DNA of 64,000 bases from Aptenodytes patagonicus (lineage: Eukaryota > Chordata > Aves > Sphenisciformes > Spheniscidae). Positions 23,345-36,800 of the stretch are shown here, one piece after another. Location: the NCBI RefSeq assembly GCF_965638725.1, contig NC_134961.1, positions 434,001 through 498,000 on the forward strand, in the 5' to 3' direction. A model generated the notes under the pieces. It was not told the DNA's origin. It saw only the letters and a list, made by a program, of their open reading frames with translations, and ran no database searches. Position numbers and translations under genes: made by a program. The first letter of the stretch is position 1; each line of letters opens with the position of its first letter.

Positions 23345-23350
23345 TTTAAT
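23345..23350 (-). terminator. Possible distal LUC7L poly(A) signal (ATTAAA)
   Basis: TTTAAT on plus is ATTAAA on minus. Use of this site would give LUC7L a roughly 1.5 kb 3' UTR that runs into the FAM234A CpG island. Confidence 0.35.
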
Positions 23351-24689
23351 GCGATCAGACCGCGAGAGAACAGCACAGTCACGTACAGGCATCCCGAGAG
23401 CGCGCCCGCCGCCCCCCGGGTCCCGCTCTCCCCTCACCCGACACGGAGGTTACAAAAACAATACGTGAAACCGCGGAATTAGTTGTAAAAACGGACAGGG
23501 AAGGGGGTCGCATGCACTAAGGACTAACACCGAGGGAGCGCCGGGACGGCCGCAGGGAAACCGAAACCGTTAAGCAGCTTACCGGGACCTGGAAGGGGAG
23601 AAACACCTGCGGGAGCCCCCGCGCCCCGGGCACGCGGCCCCGAAACAGCACGTGCAGACGCGTTCCCGCTTCCGCCGCGCGGAAACGTTCGCGCCGGCCG
23701 CCTCTCGTCAAAGACAGCCGCCTCGCCGAGCCGACGAGGAGCGGCCAGGCTGACGCCCCGCCAGCGGGCAGCTCGGCGGGCGGCAAGTGCTTTACTCACA
23801 CAATTCTCACAAAATACCGATCCTCGGGGTGACGAGCGCGGCTGGCGCGGCAGGGCGGCCTTCCTCCCCTAGTGTGAAATAAACCTAGTTACAAATAAGC
23901 TAGTTACAATAGGCAAATTCCTCCCACGCGTTGTTAGGACGCAGCCGGTGGCTCCGTCCCAGGAGAAGCGGCAACACACCGACACGGGCGGCTCGTTTCC
24001 TCGCCCCGCCCCTGGATTTGGCTCCATCCGGAGTCACCTCTGCCACTCGGCCACGTTCTGCCTGACCGGCCTCGAGAAACATTAACACCAACGCTTTTTT
24101 TGCAAGTCAGAAAACTCCACCGAGGAAGCTCCGACTGCGGCGTGCCCAGCAAACAGGCAGGCTAGCTGTGGCCGTCCTCCTCTATAGCAGAAATCAGTCC
24201 AGATTTTCCACCGTTTTGCTTACGCCCCGTGTCTGATCTGTAAAGGTTCTAAAACCAGACTTGAGCCCATCTTAGAAACGTGCTCCAGCCGACTCGGTCG
24301 TCCTCACAAAGGTGAGCAGCTTTCGAAACAGGCAGATCGGGGCCAAATTTTGTCTGTCTTGACTTAGCTGGAATAGTGAGGCAACTCTCAAGCGCTGGAG
24401 ACGTAAAAATGAGGTGGCTAAGCACTAAAAGGAAAAAAAAAAAAACAAACCCACTTCCGAATTTCTTTTAGCATATATAAACAGAAGGAAAAATTAATTA
24501 AGTGAGAACCAGTGCTACTGGCGTGCTCACGAAGGGTCAGGTAGATCTTTTGGAAAGGGCTGAAGCGTTACAAACGTCACGGCAGCTCAGGTCTCCGACC
24601 ACAGCGCTGCCCCTGACTGCCGCGTTCGCTGGGTCGGGACAAACACAGTGTGTCAACCGCTGGCCTGAATTGAAAACGATCCGTCCAGA

Positions 24690-24699
24690 TTTATTTATT
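24690..24699 (-). terminator. LUC7L proximal poly(A) signals (overlapping AATAAATAAA)
   Basis: TTTATTTATT on plus gives two overlapping AATAAA hexamers on minus, about 190 bases after the LUC7L stop codon. Confidence 0.6.
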
Positions 24700-24887
24700 C
24701 CTACTAAAACAAAATCCTGTTAAACAGTACGTAACTCTGTGTCTCTACAAACTCACAGCTATCTGCCAAACAATAAAAATTCCAAACTACAAAAGATGAG
24801 TTGTATTCAGTAAATATAAATGGGAAATTTAGGCTTTGTGTAGAATGTTTATCAGACTATTTACAGTGCAACACAGATCGTTTGAGT

Positions 24888-27800
24888 TCAGATCTCGCCA
24901 GCTTCTCTCTCTTCTGATCTCTTGGAACGAGATTTGCCATTTGTGCTCTCGTGCCGCCTCTCAGAAGAGCTCTTCTCTTTTCTCTCTCTGTCTCGTGACT
25001 TTTCTCTTGAAGATCGATCTCTAGAAGATCTGAAGTACAAAGTAAACCGTCGCTATAAGCTTCAGAACTAAAAAAATTTCCAAATACGCATAAAGTTACA
25101 ACATCTTTCCCTAACAGGGCTGTGGCATAACACAAGTTTCTTACGGAAATGTGCCTAGGTACTGCGACGTCGGGAGTGCTGTCCCCCAAGACAGCAACTC
25201 TGGTCCCTCTACAAGCTTTATGTAAGAGAACGCCAGTTTTGCAGCGCTGAGTGCACGGCGCAGCCTTTGTTACTCCCTCCTTAGGGTGATCCTTTCAAGC
25301 TGTTGCCACAGGGGCTCTCTGAGGTCTTCCCTGGGCCCCTTATTAGTTTACTGGGCCATACTAAAGTGCCTGCAATTTCTTCCTCGTCTATCACTCAGCT
25401 CTGCTCGTGTCTTCTAGAGTGTTTTTTCATTATGCTCTAAGCTAGCGGCTTTCCGCTCAACTGCTTTAAATACCAACCGTATTCTTTGGACTCAAACGCT
25501 TGCTCAGCCCTGGGCTGCTTCTGCTTTCCATCCTGACAAGCGTTGTCCTTGGCAGCATCCTGGGTTCAAAGCCAGGATGATACAGATTTCTATTCACAGC
25601 CCACAACGCGGGCAAATCTTTTCACAGCCTGCCCGAATGATGGCTGCAGAGTTTCGGCAGAGCTTCGCTGCATCGGCCCACACAGAATTAAGCAGAGGGC
25701 TTCACGGTAGGTCCAATCTGAAAAGGCTGTTTTCCTGCGTGATTCATGCCAGCTTGTCGACTAGCAGCCTTCAAAAGGTGCTGATCCTGAGCGAGCTCTA
25801 GCGGCCCGTACCCCTTCAGAACCAGGCAAGAGGCTTTCACAGACCCCCCAGAGCCAGCACGTTTTACTCTAGGACTCAGTACGCAGGTTTTTCTTTACAG
25901 TCGCAAGAAGAGGACCTGGCAGGTACCTTAGAGGTTCCAGCTTTCATTCGTGCCGATTGTAAGGCTCGGAAATACTGCAGAATTGATATATTAAAACCTT
26001 ACAGCCCTCTGTATCACATGAACCATTTCATTTGCATGAAATTGTGTCATTTCACCAGAAGACAACATGAGTCACTCTGATGAGATTAACTCTCTTCCTG
26101 TGCCCACAACAATGCCTGCTGCCCGTAGTCCTCCTACCCCGAGATCTCCAGATCCTGCGACAGGCTCTCCATTTCTTTATACAAGTGAGACCTCAGACCA
26201 GCAGAACCCGCCGAATGCAGGTTTCATTAATTCTCGAGGTGAAAACAGAAGCTACACTCTTTCAGGGAACAGGGATTTTCTGTTTGTTCTCTTGGTTTTG
26301 TTTTATTTTCTTAAACTGATCCTGGTCTCTCCCCAGTCCTCAGCAATTTTGTGGAAGTGTGTCAGCTAGCCAATCCCCCTACAGTCTCGATGGGCTGATT
26401 TGAATGTGTTCAAGGTTTTCGAAGTAATCCCTTACCTGCTCTTTAGTAATAGTTATTACAGGGTCTTCCTCACTTCCTAATTGTCCAAACTTCTTTTCTT
26501 TATTTTTCATGTTCAAGACAGATTTAAAAAAGGACTTTAGTATCTCAGCCATTGGAGAATCAACAGTATTTACACACCCCCCTCAATTATTAACAGACTT
26601 ATTTTTTTCAGACCGTTAGTTCCCTCCCATTCATCAGGTATCTTTAAAACCTGTTCTCACCCCTTAGCTAAAGTGACACAAGACACACAACAGTAGGTTT
26701 GTTTCTAGAATTCTACTTGAGTGGTGGTGCCTAATCAGGTGAGACAGTGCTAAAGCACTCCCCTATTAATTAGGAGCATTTAAAAAGAGCCAGATCTAAC
26801 TTCAGCAAGCACCCGGTGATAGATTTGCTCCTGGGCTTAGAAGGGCTGTAAGGAAACACAATGATTCCTTTCAATTTTTCTAATACTCCTACATATGCTT
26901 GCCTCATCCTTCCTCCAACACAGTGGGTGTTTTGCTGACTTTCAGAAGAGACTGAAAGCCCTTCTTTGGACTACAGTGCTTCTCCTTAGCGACAGGAGAA
27001 TGGTATACTCCTCCTCCTGGCTTCCTTTTCCCCTCCCTCTGGTGCAGATTCCTAAAGAACCGTCTGTCTCTCGACCAGCCTTCTAACAGAAGACTTCCCC
27101 CAGATCCCAAATCATACACTTCCTTCCCCTTGCCAGCACTGACAGAAAGAAGCGGGGAAGCAGAAGATAACCATAGAAATGTAACGTCAGAACTGCCTCT
27201 CAGTTACTTGGCTTTTACAGGCCTGGGAAGGCTCAGTTAGCTCAAGCAGGCCTTTGTGCTGCCTTCTCATACAAGAAAAGCAGCAATTTCTCAAGGCTCA
27301 GCGCTGCAAATCAGGGAACCAGTTCTATCTCCTCGACTCTCCTCCCAAGCTGGGATCTCGCTGGACAGTTACTGCCCTATGCTCTCACGTGAGGCCATCT
27401 ACGAACGGCCACTGGGAAATCCTGCTTTGGCCCAGGAGCTGGCACAGGACACTGCAGCTGCTAACTTGAGAAACCAGTCATACTCCTGCTCACTCTAAGG
27501 GACTGGGGAGGCTCACTGTGATGCCACGGACTCCCCCCTCCAGAAGCACTCGTGTCAGGAATACATACTTGTGTTTTGAACTCCTGTCTCTGGACCCCCG
27601 TCGGTGACCTCTGCTGTGGCTGCGGGAACGGCTCCGGTGGCGTCTGTGTCGGTCTCGGGACCTGGAGCGAGACTTCCGCCGTTCACGGGAAGCCGATCTC
27701 GAGCGTCTTCGCCTCCTATCCCGAGACCGTGATCTGAAGAGGACACAGATTGCCTCAGACTCAGGAGACGGGCCAGTACATCGGACCTGTACACCTGAGC

Positions 27801-30800
27801 CCGTCTCTCAGACATTCCTGAGTAACAAATATCCAGAGCGTCAGCCCTCACCCCCCCAGCCGCATCCCTGACAACACAGAAGGCAGATCACCCACAGGGT
27901 GGGCATCGCCCTCCTGGGCCTCATGCTACCAACAAAATGCCAATGGGTAAATCTGAGTTGCTGGGAAGCTTATATAAAAAGTTCCCACCATTAACGTAAG
28001 CATGTGCCGATGCCTAGAGCAGAGCTTACCAACCGCGCCTCACTCAAAGTGAGGCCTCTATAAGTAGAAGAGAGGCCAAAGTAAGTGGCATGTGAAATTA
28101 CCATAACCCGTATGGCAGTCTGCCAAAAGAGAGTCTCCCTTGTGAAAGTACTGCACTTTAGAAGCAGATTTCTTTCAATCTGCTCTAAAAACAAAACAAA
28201 GCATGCCAATGTCTATGGAAAGCAGTAGAGAGGAAGATCTCCAGATACGTGAGCACTGAGAGAAGGCTGTCATACCGCTAAGGCAAGCTCTTCACAGAGA
28301 TGTGGGGGCTTTACTCTTGAATCTCTGTATTTTTACATCTGAGGTATTATATATGTAACATGTATTTCAGACGTTAGAACTCTGAAAGCTTATTAGGTAT
28401 TTATTGAAAAAGGCATCAAGTACATTCTTAGACTCGTACTCCGGAGCACGCAGCACCCTCTGTCCTGACCAGGCTAGCCAGCATCCGCTCTCTAGCCCAT
28501 CGGGTGACATTAAGTTGCACAGCACCACTGAAGTGCCCGAGCGGTAGTGCCCATTTCTTTCAGGGAGCAAAACAAAGACACTGGGGCACTAAGTGAACTC
28601 CACTTGTGAGACCCAGGAAAAACCTCAGTAACTAGACAGAAACGCAAATAGGCATTTGGGAGAACTGTAGGAGAACTGCGCACTCACCTTCGACGATCTC
28701 TATTTCTTGATCCAGACCTAGAAAGAAGAGGAGAGTTAAGCAAGAGAAGGTATGATATAGTCAGTGCGTTTTCAATAAAACAACCCATTCACCCTGGCAG
28801 CTCTTCACAGGAACACAACAATACCCCAAGTAATGTGTCAGCTAAAAAAAAAAGCTTGCCATAAAACCATTAAAACATTTAATCATCTTCAATTTGGGGG
28901 GTGGGGGGAATGGAAATTTGTCAAAAACTGAAGAACTTTGTAGAAACACTAGTTTCTACATGCAGAGCATCTTGTCAGAACAGAAAAGGTCTATAAACCA
29001 ATTCAGTCTCTGTTAATAAAACACCACAACGAACCTTTCCAACTTTAAGTTTGCTGTGCCTATTTGACATATACACTTTACCCTCTGCAGTCTAACATCA
29101 ACTAGATCAACTCTAACATTTTCAAAAAAAACATTTTCATTCCAGTCAGAAAGACACTTGTCAGTTTTCTGATTGCGGTTCCTTTGAGGTAGTTGCACAT
29201 TAAAAAGGTTTTAATGAAGACAAAATACAGGATTTTCTCACTCATCATATTTATTTAACAAACATTAGATGGAAATTTGCATCAATGATTTTTTTTCTTG
29301 TTTGGGAAAGATGAGCCAGGAAAAAAAAAAAAAAGAGGGGACACAGACACCAGGGAAGAACTATTACTGAAAAGTAACTGAGATCATAGAAAATCCTTCA
29401 TCCCAGACTTAGAAAGCAACCTGAGAACAATCATCCAAGTCTCACTATTCTTTCTCACATTTCCATGGCTTCAGAGCTCATGTACAGCACTCTAACCCTA
29501 ACGCTCTAAGCATTAGCTTTCGACAGTCTGTAAATAACAATGTCACGATTCTTTCAACTTCTGAAGCGCCATTACTCAGCACCACCTAAAGTACCACTCC
29601 ACGTGAAAGATATGCCCTCCCTTTTTCTCTACAGCCACGTTTCAGAGCCAGCCTACACCAAAACTTCACACACCGTCCAAACAGTCTCTTTTCGCTCTAA
29701 TTGAGAAGCGGCCGGTCTCCTTGTCCAGTGACTTAGAGACTCACTCTTGAAACTGTTCCCGTATCCCCACTGCATACAGTCTCGCAGGGGATGTTCCAGT
29801 TACACAGCCACAGAGCTGTTCTGGCACTGTAACAGGAGATGCAGCTGCAAGTTACACACAGACAAAATTTTAAAAAGCAATAGAGAAGCATCTACTTTAA
29901 CAATATCATTTAAAACCCTACCTGGATAAGACAAGATTAAGAGAATCAATGTGCACTGACATTCCTTCACAATGAAATGGGATTGTTCAATCACGGTAGA
30001 AAGAAAAAAAAAAAAACAAAACAACACAAAACCCAACAAAATTTAGAAAGGAATTCAGGTAGAAGGAGTGTAAACAAGGTGGAGCTGAACTCGGAGCCAG
30101 GCAAATGAACCGTGCGCTGAGGCAACACACAAGTCGACCAGACAAAGGAAAAGCTGATAAACCAGGAGAGCAAGGCGATAACCACACACCTCCTTTTTCA
30201 TGTAACAGAACCTGACAGAGCAGCAGGACCTCCTGTAGATGCCTGGCAGGCAGCTGAATTTTTTTTGGTGGTTGTAATTACTCCAAGTTCTTAATGTTCT
30301 TTGCCTCCTGATCACTTTATTCTGAATCACCAGTGCACACATCCACACAAAGCTATTCCACATCCCCTGAAAAACCTGGCTGCCCTTCCACGCCTACAAT
30401 CTGAGCAGGAGTTTGCACAATAAACTCCCGATAATCACTCCCTAGCGCTAGACTTCAGAATTCAGGAAGCATCCAACAAAACAGCACTTTCCTTACTAGC
30501 CTGAATACAGCAGGAGATGGTAGAAGACTGCTGTCCAGAGGAGTGAGAGGCTGAGCATATTCCCCCCCCTCTTTTTTGTCCCTGCCTCACAGAGGCTATG
30601 TGCCGAGTTTCATAACCTGTGTTTTGTCCAACTTATTACAAAGGAAATCCATTTGGCAGCTCCACCTAGTCATTTGCTGGTGTACTCTGGAAGCAAATAC
30701 CAAGGTCTGCTCTTCCAAGCATGCCACCCCTCCGCAGAATTTCAGTCTTAAGATTACTGGGTAGCCCACAGTCACTGGCAACACCAAACAAAGGGCTTGT

Positions 30801-33800
30801 GCTTATTTACCACTAGGGGTGACAACCCAGTTCACTCATTCCTATGTGGAAATCACAGTTTAGTTGACAAATTAATAAAGTCTGTGAGAGCTAGAGTTTC
30901 ACAAGTGAATCTACAGGTTTCCATAGTATGTCAGAGTGCCTATAAGCCACCAAAGACTTCTCAAAGTCAAGCGGTACTCTTTCTCTTACTGAATAACACC
31001 ATGAAGATGCTGCGTATGAAGACACGACAAGAATTATGAAGGCAATGTATTTGCTGTGGTTCCTTCAAGTATCAAGCTGTGCTTAGGAGAGGCAATCTGA
31101 AAGGCAGTAGAAGCCATTGATTAGCTTTTGATGGAAAAACGCCCCTGTAAGCATGGTGTTGCACAGCTCCCAGAGGAGAAGGTGCTGAGAAATCTGGGCT
31201 CTAGTCCCAGTTCTGACACTAAGTGTCCGCTGGGGAAACTATTTTCCTTCTTTGGGTCAAGTTCTCATTTTAGAGAGGCAAATAATTTGACCTCCTCTGT
31301 ATGGCAATCCCGACTCCTTCCTAACATGCTTTTCTTTGGTATCTGAACAGAGGAGCATACAGATGCTGTATGATGAGAGCAAAGGCTGGCTACAGTCTCT
31401 TAAGTAGTGCCACCTACGGAACCAGCAAGAACTCAGACTTTAGGCCAACTCACTGCAGTTCTTAAACCCTTCACATTTAAAGCATTAAATATTCAAAAGT
31501 GATCTTCAAACCCCCTTATCAGATGCATCCATATATGGGCTACCTGTGAACACAAGAGGCTCCTTAACTCAGGAACTGAGATTAAAAAAAAACCAAACAC
31601 AAAACCAAAACCACAGGCATGCCATAGGAGGAAGAAAGCCAGCATTCTGGGGAGATGTAGAGAACTCTTCCTGAAGGCAACTCTGCTGAGCAATTTTCAC
31701 ACAGAAATGAACTCCAGGAAGAAGAGGCACCATGGAGACAGACACGCTGACTCCAGGTTAAATGTGGTCCTACACTGTAGGTCACAGAGCCTGCCACGAA
31801 GCAGCTGCATGTACACTTCTTGTTTCATTTCCATCTTTCTGTCCATAGCAACAGCGTACATCAGTCCCTTTCGATTAACTCCTGCACTCATCAGCCAGTT
31901 CCAGATTCTGCAGCTCTCAAATATAACTGCATTACTGACAATCTTGCATGGATGCCAGAAAGTTGTGAGGCTCTACATGAAGTGCTGCAGTTCAGGAGAA
32001 AGCTGCAGCATGAACTGGCACTTCATATGACACCAGGTGATCCACAGGGAGAGAGAACCCACATAAAACACCCTAACTGGAGAATGCATAACAATTTGGG
32101 GCTTACATCTTCACAATACACCAAAACCACCAAGCTGCAGACCACCGAAAACCAAGCTGCTTCGATTCTGGTATTTATTTGCTAGCATTTCCAGCAATGT
32201 ATACCCAGAAGCCAGCACCATCTTAGAGCATACTGCAGTTATGTATGTCTCATGCCTCAGACATGGATGGCTGAAACACTCCAGTTTATACCAAGAGTCA
32301 AAAAGAGCTTTCCACAGGCAGCAAGACTGGTTTTTTTGACACAAGAAGTACAAGAGGAGAAACACATGCGGTAACTGGGGAGATGCTGTGACAATGAGAA
32401 CAGCATTCCTACTCAGCCACTTCCTCTGCCTGACCACTGCGAATGACCACCCTCTCCACACCAGGCTGTTTCACTGAGCTGTTTACACACAAGATGCCTG
32501 TTCAAGTAAAGAAGAAATAGTTTTTCCAGTTCAGCTGGCAAGAGGCAGAAGAGCTTGTCCTGAGAATATTAACGTTGCAGCCACTCCCACTGCTCAAGGA
32601 TTATACATGTATGAGCAGCCACATACAGCCACAACTAGCAGAAGCAGCCACTCCTTGGGATGCCTCAGATCCCCTGGGAAGTGTTTTCCAAAGCTGTGCC
32701 AAAAGCACCTCACTATTATTGTAGAAAAGTTTCTGAGCAAGACAGGCAGCCCACCATCTGGCTCACGGACACCAGCTCCATTCTGTTGTCACCTCCTAGC
32801 CTAGAAGTGAGGAGGGCTGTCCTGGGAATTTTTGCATGACTAGTGCCTTTTGAGCAGACCTAGCCCTTGCTCATCTTAAACTTTCCCACTCAGATGTGGG
32901 ACTGGATGAAGGCATTTTGTCCAGATTCAGATTCCAAAAGACAGGGACTAGACCAATATAAGCCCGAAGACTACAGGGAGCTCACATCTTTCAGATACAC
33001 AATGGCGGTTAAAACAATACACATACAATCACTCTAAGGTGGGGGGTTTGTGCATTTGTTTTCATCTTTAACTGAATGCCAAGGTGCTCACACAGCACCT
33101 GGAGCATTTCCAACAGCTGCTCCCACAGCAGATGCTGCTTTCCTACAGTGCTCAGATACAAGAAATCAGACTATTTCAAAACCAACTTCACAAACCAGTT
33201 ATCAGCTTCCACTTACCGTCTGCCCATTCTCTCCTCTCGTTCTCTCTCCTCTCTCCGTCTCAAACGATCCTGGTTTCTCTTCTCTTGCTTTTCTGCCACT
33301 GTTTTCTAGAAAAAAGTTTACATCGTATTTCAGCCATACAGTAACAGGTGAGAGAGATCTGCAGGGAGACTATTCAAATAGTAAGACAAAGGTAGTAAGA
33401 CAAAGAACTGTTTCACTGCATTTTGCTAGTCAAGATCTCCATCAAGGTTCTCATTTTCCTCACAACTTCACTAACATACATCAGTGCAAGAAATGCCACT
33501 CCCTACTCTGCTTTGAGTGCTTGTGCTCTAAGAGACAAGCCCGTAAGCTTTGAGGCAAGGACTGTCTCACCATGAGTACACACGACAATGAAACAGCGCT
33601 CTGGCCTCGTGCCAATGATCAATCGAGGCACTGACCTCAATATACTGCCTAATGAATAAGGCACAGGAATCACAACTCTTCCTCGAGGAGTCTAAAGGTC
33701 TCTGCAAGCAAGGCCAGTACTGCAATTCCATTACAAACCATTCTAGAAAACTTCTGATCACTTCAGCTACTGAAGATCTTCACTGACAGCACTACGTGAA

Positions 33801-36800
33801 ACTTCAGTTCAAGCATTTCATTAAGAGGTCTGAAAGTCCTCTTCAATAGTCAAAATACCCCCAGTGACAAATCTCAGCCAAATCAATGAGAAAAGAGCAA
33901 TGGCACAGCTGCATGTATTTAAGGAAGAAATGACAGCAGTGGTCTGGTTTGACTAATTCTGAGGGTACTTATTTAGTTACCCAGAAATTACAGAACACGT
34001 GAGGCTACGCAACCTCCATTTGAAGTTTCAGGGATTCTGCAATCAGAAATTTCTGGGCTTCTACAAGCACTCTGCAAAGAATCCTGTATGAATTTAATAA
34101 AAGCATTGAATGTCTTCAGAACTACAAGGAGAAGGTTTAAAACAGACAGGATTACCCTCAGCTGATCCAGCTTCTCACGGATCTGAATGAAACCCAAGTG
34201 TAATTTGCCTCCAAAGTGGTCAGCAAGACGCCGGTCGTTGTCATGGAGACCAAGATATGCTGAACAGACTTCACACACACGCAGCTTCTGCTGCTGGAAA
34301 CTGGATGCAGGCATTGAATTTCGGTATTCTTCCTAAAGGGAGGCATAAAAACAGGCAAACGTCAGGGAACCCTTACATAGTCACAACCCTCCAGGGAAAA
34401 ACCTGCAAAGAATTGCCCTGCCACCTTCAAGAACCAAAAAACCAGCCTCAATATAAAGGAAGTGCCGTACAAAACACTTTGCAAGCACAGCTAACCTGAC
34501 AGTCTATCCCTACCAAGTGACTAGTGACCAAATATTTCAGAGGACAAATCCCTCCCCACCCCAGTTAGCTATCTTCACCAGATAAAAATTTCTAAAAAGC
34601 TTTTCTTCATCTATGCCACTGCTTGCTGGCACACGGCTGAAACTGAAAAAGGAGGTGCTGGCAACATAGGAAAAGAGGTAGGAACCGCCCAGCGGTTTGC
34701 CATGTACTCAGCCTAGCTCAGTCCGCTATTACAATTCATAGGAGAACCAAGGCCATACCTCTGCCTCTTTCTTTTTCGCTCGGACTTTCTCCACTTCCAT
34801 CAGGATCTTTTGAGACTCGTCAACATTTCCTTCAGCTCCCAGCTGTTCAGCTTTAGCTAGGAGTTTTCCAATGTCTTCATTCAGCTCATGTACTTTCTCT
34901 GCCTAAAGAGAATAGTGTGTTTTTAATAAGACAAAAAACTTGCCAAAGCTTGCAGGATGACTTTTCCTTTTTCTCTAAAAAATACTGTTTAACAAAAGCA
35001 GTTAGTGGAAGATGACCATAAATCTTCAAAAGTCAAAGGAGTCCCAACAAAAAGGGACTGGTGGGCCAAGTACAGGCAATGCAGTCACAGACACATAGCA
35101 AAGAGAGAAACTAGACATGGAGAGGGCATCATTAGTTCTGCCGCAACCAGCGGCACATTTCTGGCTCGCAGGACAGGATAGAGTCCGCAAAACCAGCTTC
35201 AGAAATGCTTTGTATTGTCCCGATGAAGCAAGTTCCCAAAGAGGAAACTCCATGAGCATTTACTAAGTGAAAAGACAACAATCATGGGATGGATTTACTA
35301 TTCTAAGCTATTACATTAACACTGAACAGTGTGGGGGGGAAACCAATATGCTTTATTGCCATGCCAAAGCAACCTATTTTAGAGTTCATGTTTTACGCTA
35401 CTATGGCCCTCTGAACCAGTAAGTTTGTCAAGAACGGCCAGAGCAGCATTTGAGGAGGATGGCTGGAATCCACAAAGCCTTTGTGGAGCCTAACTTCCCA
35501 ATATCAATGGTGTCAGAGAAAACAGAGCACCGGTGCTCTCACACAGACTTGCAGAACAAATGTTTAATGAGAGGACAATACCTTTGCCGACACTTCAGCA
35601 CTGATCTCTTCCTGTGTCTCAGCCAGGCGTTTCTTGGCCAGTTCTGTTCTCCTATCACACTCTGCGATGAAGGATTCCAGGTGATCCATCGCCTGCATGT
35701 TCAGACAAAGAATTGTGAATAACAATGCTCTCCGTGCCAGATCTAGCTTTGGCAGCCAACAGCTAGCTGCTGCAATCCCTATATAATGCACAAACAACCT
35801 CAAGAACGGATGCCTCGAGAAAAAAATATATGACACTTTGCAGAAAAAGTAAAATTAGATCCCTGCCCTTAAGTCTGTCATCTGCCTGGAACCTGACACA
35901 GTTCCTTTACTCTGACACGTAACAGAATGCTCACATGAAGACTGCTTTGCACTGGAACTTCCAACGCATGAGCAACGGGTGCAAAGACAAAAGCACTGGA
36001 ATAACATGAAAAGGGAAGACAGAATTGTTCTTCCACTTGATCTGTTCCATCACAGAAAGCTAAATCTGGCAAAAGTGAAACCACAGAGCAGAAGGCTTTT
36101 AATGTCAAACCTCCTTCTGGGCAGGCCACCAGGTTACAATGACCTGGTACAGAGCAGCAGGTGTGGGATGCAAGGAATGCCAGAGGAGCCTCCCAGCTAG
36201 CTGGACTAATGGGGTTGCAAGGACCATAATTACAATTTCAAGTCAGCAATCAAGCCGGCAGTTGGGAAGGGGCTGCACATTCTTGTCAGATAACACATCA
36301 AATAACATGGCTAGCTGAAATGCCCACTGAGTTCTATCGTTCAGCCAAATAACTTCAAGAGGCAGTTTCCACAAAAGTAACAAGTATTTCCCCGTACTCA
36401 CATCCAGCTCAAAAAACAGGTCTCTCTCTTTACTTGCAATCTCATAATCTGCTCGCAGTGCCAAGTCATGGATCTTTGTACATTCTCCCAGGTCCATTCG
36501 CTGTTGAAAAGAAAAAGGAAAATCAATGTAAGAACCCTCCATCAGGACATAAGCAGCAGATACTTAACTCTTGCCAACTGTATCATATCATAATACAGCC
36601 TCTTTAGGAAAAAGAGCTTCCTCTTAACCTGTCAGTAACAGAATGAGCCAGAAGAACCACATGCTTGCTAGAACCCCTTTTCTAGGTGTTCCTGGAACAA
36701 CATTAAAACACCCCAAATGTTTTAAGTCCAGTCCTACTCCTGCTCTAGGGCACAGCACAGCCTTAGAAATTGCTGGGAGGGAGCTGGGAAGGCGCAGCAC

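Larger units (their letters stand above)
22400..23860. promoter_or_regulatory. FAM234A: CpG island: FAM234A promoter and end of LUC7L
   Basis: This is about 1.4 kb of very GC- and CpG-dense sequence. On the minus strand a predicted first exon ends at 23109 (donor GTGAGT). Two copies of CGTCACTTCCGCC face each other at 23129-23141 and 23162-23174. They combine an ETS core (GGAAGTG) with a CRE-like TGACG, a common housekeeping-promoter pairing. No TATA box is seen. The upstream end lies against the LUC7L 3' UTR. Confidence 0.75.
23345..24887 (-). other. LUC7L: LUC7L 3' UTR (proximal and possible distal extent)
   Basis: No coding exon is seen between the LUC7L stop at 24888-24890 and the CpG island. 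A proximal end near 24690 gives about 200 bases of 3' UTR. A distal end near 23345 would use all of this stretch. Confidence 0.55.

Noticed and set aside
22587-23468. 293-codon plus-strand frame in the FAM234A CpG island
   Set aside because: Pro/Ala/Arg/Gly-rich translation typical of CpG islands. No splice or family support, and it crosses the FAM234A first exon antisense.
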